In this document: piece by piece, positions 6,543-11,790 of the stretch | Position numbering within the stretch: the stretch's first letter is position 1 | How the letters are laid out: every line of letters starts with the position of its first letter | The notes under the pieces: model-generated | The model's database searches: none | The model's input: only the letters and a program-made list of their open reading frames with translations | Told to the model about the DNA's origin: nothing | Made by a program: the position numbers and the translations under genes | Assembly: GCA_937888775.1 (NCBI GenBank) | Contig: CALAQT010000187.1 | Location: 1 to 11,790 of the forward strand | Length of the DNA stretch: 11,790 bases | Reading direction: 5' to 3' | DNA from: an uncultured Actinomycetes bacterium | GTDB taxonomy: Bacteria > Actinomycetota > Thermoleophilia > Solirubrobacterales > Solirubrobacteraceae

Positions 6543-8048
6543 CTAGATCACGCGCACGCGTCCACCGTCGATCGCGGCGCCGGCGGCCGCGGGCCGCGCC
6601 AGGCCGCTCTGGGCGTCGGCGATCAGCCCCAGCGTGACGAGCACGCCAGCGCCGGCGGGTGCCGCGCGAGCGGCCTTGGTGTCGACGTGCAGCAGCATGT
6701 GCTCGCCGGTGGCCAGCAGCTCGCCGTCGTCTGAGCGCCGAAGCTCGTGAAACAGGTGCAGCCGCTTCTCGTCGTGGCCGAGCAGCTGCGTCGTGACGTG
6801 GATCGACTGGCCGGCCGAGGCCTGGCCGAGGTGGCGCAGGTGGGTCTCGACGGTGAAGTAGGAGTGCCCGCCCGCCAGGTAGGCGCCATCGATCCCGATC
6901 CGCCGCAGGAACGCGTCAGTGGCGTCGGCCAGCACGTGCAGGTAGCGGCTCTCGGTCAGGTGACCGTTGTAGTCGATCCACTCAGGCGCCACGATCGCCT
7001 CGTGCAGGCGCAGGGGCTCGCCGGTCGGCAACCGATCGTCGCCGGCGTTGGCCGCCGCGTCGATCAGTCCATGCTCCACGCGGGCGATGACCTCGCCGGC
7101 GCCGAAGCCCTGGCCCTTGAGTCCCTGCAGTACCGCGACCAGACAGTCATCCCGGATCAGCTCCAGCTCCTCGATCGAGCGACCCGCGGCCTGGGCGTCG
7201 GACTGCCCCACGAGCTTGTCGAGCAGTGGCTGATCGAGCTCGGGGACGTCGGTGAGCTTGGTCCAGGGCAGCTTCAGCGTGGGACCGAACTGGGCAATGA
7301 AGTGACGCATGCCCGCCTCGCCGCCGGCTAGGCGGTAGGTGAGGAAGGTTCCCATCGCCGACCAGCGCAGCCCGGGTCCGTAGCGGATCGCGTCATCGAC
7401 CTCCTCGACAGTGGCGACATCGTCGGCGACAAGCCACAGCGCTTCACGCCACAGCGCCTCCAGCAGCCGGTCAGACAGAAAGCCGTCGATCTCCCGCCGC
7501 ACGATCAGCGGCTGCATCCCGACGGCGCGATAGATCGCGGCGGCCCGCGCCACCGTCTCAGGCGGGGTCCGTTCGCCGCCGCACACCTCGACCAGGGGCA
7601 GCAGGTAGACGGGATTGAACGGGTGCCCCACGACCAGCCGCTCTGGTCCATCCATCTCGGCGCACAGCCGGGAGGGCAGCAGCCCCGAGGTGGACGAGGC
7701 GAAGATCACATCCCCGGGCGCCGCCGCGCCCGCCTCGGCCAGCAGCGCCCGCTTGAGCCCCTCACGCTCGGGCGCGCTCTCCTGGACGAGCGTCGCCCCG
7801 GCGACCGCCTCGGCCACGCTGTCGACGCAGGTGAGCGTCCCTTCGGCCGGCAGCGGCGCCAACGTCAGTCTGCGCCACGCCCGCCGCGCCCGCTCCAGCA
7901 CTGCCAGCACGCTACGCTGTGCGTCCGGTTCGGGGTCAAACAGACGAACATCGATGCCGTTGAGCAGCATCCGCGCGGCCCAGCCGCCGCCGATCACGCC
8001 GGCGCCGAGCAGCGCCACAGCCTCGGGCTTGGGCTCGATCTCAGCCAC
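6543..8048 (-). CDS. cdhAB: L-carnitine 3-dehydrogenase fused to betainyl-CoA thioesterase
   Basis: A 501-residue bifunctional enzyme. Residues ~10-190 are the NAD-binding domain of the 3-hydroxyacyl-CoA dehydrogenase family: LLGAGVIGGGWAARMLLNG (13-31), acidic residue after the second strand (FDPE), SSTSGLLPS (118-126) and GHPFNPVYLLPLVEV (141-155, containing the family catalytic His). Residues ~190-330 are the helical C-terminal domain (DGFLSDRLLEALWREAL). Residues ~345-465 are a hot-dog thioesterase: EWIDYNGHLTESRYL (356-370), GHSYFTVETHLRHLG, DEKRLHLFHELRR, ATGEHMLLHVDT. This pairing is the known carnitine route: CdhA oxidises L-carnitine to 3-dehydrocarnitine and CdhB hydrolyses betainyl-CoA to glycine betaine. 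The middle step is the neighbouring CdhC. The GTG start overlaps the cdhC stop by eight bases. The last ~35 residues are Ala/Gly-rich and probably unstructured. Substrate assignment is strong from context plus family signatures. Confidence 0.9.
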   Translation of the reverse strand: MAEIEPKPEAVALLGAGVIGGGWAARMLLNGIDVRLFDPEPDAQRSVLAVLERARRAWRRLTLAPLPAEGTLTCVDSVAEAVAGATLVQESAPEREGLKRALLAEAGAAAPGDVIFASSTSGLLPSRLCAEMDGPERLVVGHPFNPVYLLPLVEVCGGERTPPETVARAAAIYRAVGMQPLIVRREIDGFLSDRLLEALWREALWLVADDVATVEEVDDAIRYGPGLRWSAMGTFLTYRLAGGEAGMRHFIAQFGPTLKLPWTKLTDVPELDQPLLDKLVGQSDAQAAGRSIEELELIRDDCLVAVLQGLKGQGFGAGEVIARVEHGLIDAAANAGDDRLPTGEPLRLHEAIVAPEWIDYNGHLTESRYLHVLADATDAFLRRIGIDGAYLAGGHSYFTVETHLRHLGQASAGQSIHVTTQLLGHDEKRLHLFHELRRSDDGELLATGEHMLLHVDTKAARAAPAGAGVLVTLGLIADAQSGLARPAAAGAAIDGGRVRVI

Positions 8049-8937
8049 GACGGGGCAGGCCGAGCCGGTCCCGCACCTCGTCGACCCCGATCACGCGTAC
8101 GTTCATCGCGGTCAGGATCGTCGTGGCGCGTGTCACCAGCGCACCATTGGTCGCCAGCTCGCCACGGCTCGCGTACAGGCTGTCCTCCAGCCCGACGCGC
8201 ACGTTGCCACCGGCCAGCACCGCCATCGCGACATAGGGGAGCTGCATGCGCCCGATCGAGAACGCCGAGAACACGCAACCGGCCGGCAGCTGTGAGACCA
8301 GCGCCAGCAGCGTGGACGGGTCATCCGGCGCTCCGTAGCGGATCCCCATGCACAGCTGGATCAGCGCCGGCTCGTCGATCAGGCCCTCGTCGATCAGGTC
8401 CTTGACCATCACCAGTTGGCCGGTGTCGAACACCTCCAGCTCGGGCCGCACACCCAGCGCGCGGATCTGCTTGGCCATCGCACGCAGCATGTCCGGCGTG
8501 TTGGCCATCACGTAGTCGCCTCCGGCGGCGAAGTTCATCGTCCCGCAGTCGAGCGTGCAGATTTCCGGTGCCAGTTGCGCGACGTGCGTCAGGCGCTCGG
8601 TGGCGCCGACCATGTCGGTCTCGGCCGCATCGAGTGGCAGGGGCGCCTCGGGGCCGCCCAGCACGATGTCACCGCCCATGCCGGCGGTCAGGTTGATGAT
8701 CACGTCGATGTCGGCGGCGCGGATCAGCTCCACGACGCGGCGATACAGCGACACGTCGCGCGATCCGTGGCCGGTGGCCGGATCACGTACGTGCAGGTGG
8801 ACCACAGCCGCGCCGGCACGCGCCGCCTCGATCGCCGATTCAGCGATCTGCACGGGGGTGACGGGCACGTGTGGGCTGCGCCGGGTCGTGTCGCCGGCGC
8901 CCGTTACGGCGCAGGTGATGAACACCTCGCTGTTCAC
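8041..8937 (-). CDS. cdhC: 3-dehydrocarnitine cleavage enzyme (BKACE/DUF849 family)
   Basis: A 298-residue TIM-barrel beta-keto acid cleavage enzyme. Visible motifs: ITCAVTGAGDT (7-17), VVHLHVRDPATG (45-56) with the zinc-binding His47 and His49, NLTAGMGGD (82-90), EICTLDCGTMNF (125-136), GVRPELEVFDTGQL (162-175), and GGNVRVGLEDSLY (243-255), whose Glu251 probably completes the metal site. The enzyme condenses 3-dehydrocarnitine with acetyl-CoA to give betainyl-CoA and acetoacetate. The CTLDCGTMNF and ELATNGALV stretches fit the carnitine subgroup, and the neighbour is the dehydrogenase/thioesterase. GTG 8937 overlaps the ATPase TGA in a GTGA junction and has GAGGGGG ten bases upstream. The same frame stays open for 90 codons further upstream, but that Arg-rich stretch is the ATPase gene read out of frame. 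Confidence is high for family, good for substrate. Confidence 0.9.
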   Translation of the reverse strand: MNSEVFITCAVTGAGDTTRRSPHVPVTPVQIAESAIEAARAGAAVVHLHVRDPATGHGSRDVSLYRRVVELIRAADIDVIINLTAGMGGDIVLGGPEAPLPLDAAETDMVGATERLTHVAQLAPEICTLDCGTMNFAAGGDYVMANTPDMLRAMAKQIRALGVRPELEVFDTGQLVMVKDLIDEGLIDEPALIQLCMGIRYGAPDDPSTLLALVSQLPAGCVFSAFSIGRMQLPYVAMAVLAGGNVRVGLEDSLYASRGELATNGALVTRATTILTAMNVRVIGVDEVRDRLGLPRRG

Positions 8938-10745
8938 CGTGACAGCGCCCCCTCGAGCGTCGGCGTGTTGGCCAGCAGCTGCCTGGTGTACTCCGCACCG
9001 GGGGAGGCGAACACCTGCTCGACGGGACCCGACTCTACGATCCGGCCCTCGGTCATCACGATCACGCGGTCGGCGATCGTACGGATCAGGGCGAGGTTGT
9101 GGGTGATGAACAGCATGCTCAACCCGGTCTCGATCCGCAGCTGTCGCAGCAAGTCGACGATCGCGGCCTGCACCGAGACATCGAGCGCCGAGGTGACCTC
9201 GTCGCACACCAGCAGGGAGGGCTCGGCGGCGAGCGCGCGGGCGATCGCGACGCGCTGGCGCTCACCGCCGGAGAGCTGATCGGGATAGCGGTTGGCCGCC
9301 TCGGAGGACAGCGACACCCGCTCTAGGCACTCGCTCACCCGTCGGGCCGTTTCGCGCTTGGCGCCGGGAAAGAACAGCTGCAGCTGGCGAGCGATCGTCT
9401 GGCCGACCGTGCGTCTGGGGTTCAGGGAGGCATATGGGTTTTGAAACACGTACTGGATCTGCTTGCGGGCGTGTGCGCTTCGCCGCCGCGCGCTCTCCGG
9501 CAGTCGACTGGCGTTGAGCAGGATCTCGCCGGCGTAATCGCTGTGCAGACCAGCCACGCACCGGGCCAGGGTTGTCTTGCCGCTGCCCGACTCGCCCACC
9601 AGCGCCACGCACTCGTTGCGCTGGACGGAGAAGTCGATCTCGAACAGCGTGTGATGCGAGCCGTAGCTGGCGTCCAGGTGCTCAACTGAGATCACCGTTT
9701 CGCCGGGCTGCATGTGCGCGGATCCCTGGCCCGTCATCCGGACCTCGGACGGGGACTCCCCGGCGCGATAGCAGTGCACGAGATGTCCGGCGTCGAACTT
9801 CGATGCCAGCGGGTAGGACACGTGGCAGTTGTCGATGGCCAGGTCACAGCGCGGCGCAAAGAAACAACCGGTCGGACGGTTGCCGGGCAGCGGCGCCCGA
9901 CCCGGGATCCCGACCACGGCGCGCTTGCCAGCCAGATCGGGCACGGCCCGCAGCAGCTGGCGCGTGTAGGGATGACGCGGGTTGGCGAAGATCGTGTCGC
10001 GAGGGCCGCGCTCGACGATTCGCCCGGCGTACATGACGGCGACGTGGTCGGCCAGTTCGGCGACGACGGCCAGGTCATGGCTGACGTACAGGGCGGCGAC
10101 CTGATGGCTGCGGCAGAGATCGCGCACGGTTTCCAGCACGCGCGCCTGGGTGGTGACATCCAGGCCGGTGGTCGGCTCGTCGCAGACGATCACGCGCGGT
10201 CGGCAGGCGAAGGCCATGGCGATTGCGACGCGCTGCTGCTGACCGCCGGAGAGCTGGTGCGGATAGCGACGCAGGAACTGGTCGTCGCAGGGCAGCGCGA
10301 CCTCTTCAAGGCCCTCACGGATGCGCGCTCGCCGCTGTTCGTCAGACCGGTCGGCGGCGAGCTCCTCCAGTGTCTCCAGCAGCTGGCGTTCGATCCGCAG
10401 CGCCGGGTTCAGCGCGGTGGCGGGGTCCTGGGGAATGTAGGAGACGACGCCGCCGCGCAGCCGGCGTAGCTCCTCCTTGGGAAGGCCAGACAGCTCCCGG
10501 CCGTCGATCACGACCTCGCCGCCGGACATGCGTCCGCCGGGCCGGCAGTAGCCCATCAGCGCCATCCCGACCGTGGTCTTGCCCGAACCCGATTCGCCGA
10601 CCAATCCCAGCACCTCGCCGGCGCGCACCTGGAGCGTGACCTCGTCCACGACGTCGTTGTGGTTGGCGACCAGCTCGATCCGTAGATCGCTCACCTTGAC
10701 GACGCTGCCCGAGTCGCTGGGGGAGGGTAGGGCGGAAACGCTCAC
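8934..10745 (-). CDS. Fused dipeptide/oligopeptide-type ABC transporter ATPase (DppD-DppF type)
   Basis: A 603-residue protein with two nucleotide-binding domains. Domain 1 (~16-330): Walker A GESGSGKTT (50-58), signature LSGGQQQRVAIA (165-176), Walker B VIVCDEPTTGLD (185-196), switch His in SHDLAVV. It carries the oligopeptide-transporter C-terminal extension RAPLPGNRPTGCFFAPRC (283-300) with Cys 294, 300, 307 and 325, the spacing seen in DppD/OppD proteins that can hold an iron-sulfur cluster. Domain 2 (~350-600): Walker A GESGSGKTT (384-392), LSGGERQRVAIA (491-502), LLVCDEVTSALD (511-522), THNLALI. Both ATP sites look intact. Such ATPases normally sit after a binding protein and two permeases; none is present. 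GTG 10745 follows an in-frame TGA (10751-10749) and has no recognisable ribosome binding site. The only other nearby start, GTG at 10694, is no better. The downstream cdhC starts inside its stop codon. Confidence 0.92.
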   Translation of the reverse strand: MSVSALPSPSDSGSVVKVSDLRIELVANHNDVVDEVTLQVRAGEVLGLVGESGSGKTTVGMALMGYCRPGGRMSGGEVVIDGRELSGLPKEELRRLRGGVVSYIPQDPATALNPALRIERQLLETLEELAADRSDEQRRARIREGLEEVALPCDDQFLRRYPHQLSGGQQQRVAIAMAFACRPRVIVCDEPTTGLDVTTQARVLETVRDLCRSHQVAALYVSHDLAVVAELADHVAVMYAGRIVERGPRDTIFANPRHPYTRQLLRAVPDLAGKRAVVGIPGRAPLPGNRPTGCFFAPRCDLAIDNCHVSYPLASKFDAGHLVHCYRAGESPSEVRMTGQGSAHMQPGETVISVEHLDASYGSHHTLFEIDFSVQRNECVALVGESGSGKTTLARCVAGLHSDYAGEILLNASRLPESARRRSAHARKQIQYVFQNPYASLNPRRTVGQTIARQLQLFFPGAKRETARRVSECLERVSLSSEAANRYPDQLSGGERQRVAIARALAAEPSLLVCDEVTSALDVSVQAAIVDLLRQLRIETGLSMLFITHNLALIRTIADRVIVMTEGRIVESGPVEQVFASPGAEYTRQLLANTPTLEGALSR

Positions 10746-10923
10746 CGTTCAGTCCGGTGGTGGCAGGGCTGGAGCTTGAGCTGGCGCTGCTGCTGGCACC
10801 GCCGCCACAAGCGGCCAGCAGACCGCTCGTGCTCAGCATCATCCCGCCCGCCATCGCCCCCCGTAGAGCCTGGCGTCGCGTGATCGAATGATCAGGCCGC
10901 TGTCGCTGCACTCGCTCAGTCAC
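10746..10923 (-). pseudogene. Solute-binding lipoprotein remnant (signal peptide and linker only)
   Basis: From GTG 10923 the frame encodes a Tat-type lipoprotein signal peptide: TRRQALRGAM with the twin arginines at 16-17, a hydrophobic stretch GGMMLSTSGLLAAC and a lipobox cysteine at residue 39, then GGGASSSASSSSSPATTG, the Ser-rich linker typical of actinobacterial peptide-type binding proteins. After ~residue 58 the reading frame becomes Arg-rich and overlaps the ATPase gene out of frame as far as 10342, so the binding domain (normally ~500 residues) is absent. GAGGGGA (10931-10937) is seven bases upstream, and the start overlaps the regulator's stop codon (GTGA), so the beginning of the gene is well formed. 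A deletion from here to the ATPase start, or a collapsed assembly, is the simplest explanation. Confidence 0.75.
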
Positions 10924-11669
10924 CCGTCGCTCCCCTCGTAGTTGCCGTTGGTTCTGACCAGCCTGTGTGCGTTCGCGAAACCCCCGTCCGAGCGCGTCGC
11001 CTCCTCCAAGATCAGCCTCACCGACAGCACCAGGTGCTCGCGCGCCACCTCGGCGGCGTTGGGGTCGCGCGATTGCAGCGCGCTCACCAGCCGCTGATGG
11101 TCGGCGGCGTAGTCGGTCCCCGAGTACACCGGATGCCAGTTGAGCAGCATCTGCGTCTCGGCCGCGAGCGGCTCGTAGGCGCGGCTGAGGCGCGAGCTGC
11201 CGGCCAGGGCGACCATCTCGCGGTGAAAGTCGAGATCGGCGGCGATCAGCTCCGCCGATGGCGGAGCGGGCACGCCATCTGGCGCTGCGGCCCGGCGGAT
11301 GCGCAGCTGGATGGCCATCAGTGCTGACAGATCGAGGTCGCCGTCACGCTGCAGGGCGTGCTCGACGGCGGCCACCTCGATCGCCTGGCGGGCCAGGTAG
11401 ACGTCGATCACATCCTCGGTCGAGATCGGGCGCACGTGCGCTCCGCGATTGATCTCAGAGACGACCAGTCCCTCCTGGACGAGCTGACGCAGCGCCTCGC
11501 GGATCGCGCTGCGCCCGGTGCCGAAGGTCTGCGCCAGCGCCGCCTCAGGGAGTTGCTCGCAGGGCTTGATTCGCCCCGAGAGGATCGCCTCACGGATCTG
11601 GTGGAGCACCTGATCGGTGGTCGATCGACGTTGGACGGTCCCCAAACCCCAAGCGGCAGAAATAGACAA
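10920..11669 (-). CDS. GntR-family (FadR/FCD subfamily) transcriptional regulator
   Basis: About 249 residues from the chosen start. The N-terminal winged helix (~residues 17-85) reads TDQVLHQIREAILSGRIKP, LPEAALAQTFGTGRSAIREA and LRQLVQEGLVVSEINRGAHV, the normal GntR pattern. The C-terminal all-helical FCD domain (~90-230) has the ligand/metal-site pattern: DLDFHREMV (Asp and His), ADHQRLVSAL and REHLVLSV. The frame remains open to TTG 11714, but that codon is the -35 box of the promoter. TTG 11669 has TAAGGAGG (11673-11680) three bases upstream and is the better start. It heads the carnitine operon and overlaps the binding-protein remnant by GTGA. It probably represses its own operon in response to carnitine, a breakdown product or the lost transporter's substrate; the ligand is inference. 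Confidence 0.88.
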   Translation of the reverse strand: MSISAAWGLGTVQRRSTTDQVLHQIREAILSGRIKPCEQLPEAALAQTFGTGRSAIREALRQLVQEGLVVSEINRGAHVRPISTEDVIDVYLARQAIEVAAVEHALQRDGDLDLSALMAIQLRIRRAAAPDGVPAPPSAELIAADLDFHREMVALAGSSRLSRAYEPLAAETQMLLNWHPVYSGTDYAADHQRLVSALQSRDPNAAEVAREHLVLSVRLILEEATRSDGGFANAHRLVRTNGNYEGSDG

Positions 11670-11672
11670 TGT

Positions 11673-11680
11673 CCTCCTTA
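11673..11680 (-). promoter_or_regulatory. Ribosome binding site deciding the GntR start
   Basis: Minus-strand TAAGGAGG sits three bases before TTG 11669. The predicted transcript would begin about here, so the leader is very short and the TTG at 11714 cannot be translated from this promoter. Confidence 0.6.
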
Positions 11681-11682
11681 TC

Positions 11683-11723
11683 GACAACCTACTGCCGGTT
11701 GTGGAACCTGTCAATAGGTTGTC
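11683..11723. promoter_or_regulatory. Inverted-repeat operator around the gntR promoter
   Basis: GACAACCTA (11683-11691) and TAGGTTGTC (11715-11723) form a perfect 9-bp inverted repeat flanking the promoter. Inside it a further GGTTGT (11697-11702) pairs with ACAACC (11684-11689) across seven bases. Several AACC/GGTT half-sites across the -10 and -35 boxes point to autoregulation by the GntR protein. The motif differs from the TGYACAAA motif found at the other two promoters. Confidence 0.6.
11686..11714 (-). promoter_or_regulatory. Promoter of the gntR/carnitine operon, TTGACA-N17-TAGGTT
   Basis: A perfect -35 TTGACA (11714-11709) is followed after 17 bases by TAGGTT (11691-11686), which keeps the T-A....T frame of an actinobacterial -10 box. 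The predicted start lies near 11680, just before the ribosome binding site. Confidence 0.7.
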
Positions 11724-11726
11724 TAG

Positions 11727-11790
11727 GCGCGCTCGCCCGGGCCGGTGGTACGCGCCGCCCGGCCCGGCTCTTACGCGCGCTCGCCCGGGC
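11727..11790. repeat. 16-bp GC-rich direct repeat at the right edge
   Basis: GCGCGCTCGCCCGGGC occurs at 11727-11742 and again, ending at the last base, at 11775-11790, with more GCCCGG-type pieces between. It lies upstream of the gntR promoter and its continuation beyond the window is unseen. It could belong to a repeat array or to the end region of the next gene. Confidence 0.4.

Noticed and set aside
8938..9207. Ninety-codon N-terminal extension of the BKACE reading frame
   Set aside because: It is Arg/Asp-rich, unlike the family, and is the ATPase C-terminal coding region read in another frame. The GTGA overlap and ribosome binding site support the start at 8937.
10342..10745. Arg-rich continuation of the binding-protein frame into the ATPase gene
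   Set aside because: Low-complexity Arg/Gly/Ala composition and complete overlap with the conserved Walker A region of the ATPase in another frame; not a real domain.

Overview
The window is GC-rich (roughly two thirds G+C by eye) and carries tightly packed genes with many GTG/TTG starts and stop/start overlaps. This fits an actinobacterium; the gene content and codon style suggest the Thermoleophilia/Solirubrobacterales side, although taxonomy cannot be fixed from sequence reading alone. Every intact gene is on the minus strand, so the biological order runs from right to left. The only plus-strand gene is a broken universal-stress-protein gene near the left end.

Operon 1 (about 11730 down to 6543): a GntR/FadR-type regulator with its own promoter and inverted-repeat operator; the first ~58 codons of a Tat/lipoprotein substrate-binding protein that stops abruptly; a fused two-domain peptide-type ABC ATPase (DppD-DppF type); a DUF849/BKACE enzyme that looks like 3-dehydrocarnitine cleavage enzyme (CdhC); and an L-carnitine dehydrogenase fused to betainyl-CoA thioesterase (CdhA-CdhB). 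The genes overlap by 4 to 8 bases, except at the binding-protein/ATPase junction. There most of the binding-protein gene and any permease genes appear to be missing. Together CdhA, CdhC and CdhB turn L-carnitine into glycine betaine.

Operon 2 (about 6400 down to 1816): after a ~300-base regulatory gap with a promoter and operator come an acyl-CoA-dehydrogenase-fold flavoprotein without the usual catalytic glutamate, a 769-residue fusion of DUF1989 with a glycine-cleavage T-protein (GcvT) domain, and an HpaC-like flavin reductase. The layout suggests reductase plus flavoprotein as a two-component oxygenase, with a tetrahydrofolate-dependent one-carbon acceptor. That would suit onward N-demethylation of glycine betaine, dimethylglycine or sarcosine, but it is a hypothesis.

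Left end: tandem hairpins separate operon 2 from the convergent, frameshifted stress-protein gene. Divergent from that is an APC-family amino acid/amine permease that runs off the left edge. The permease promoter and the operon 2 promoter share an 18-bp motif, TGYACAAA-N3-G-N-TCAAA (two copies and one copy). This suggests a single regulator ties uptake to the operon 2 enzymes.

Most interesting points: the candidate flavin-dependent methylamine catabolic module linked to carnitine degradation, the DUF1989-GcvT fusion, the shared operator, and the apparent deletion that left an ABC ATPase next to a beheaded binding protein.
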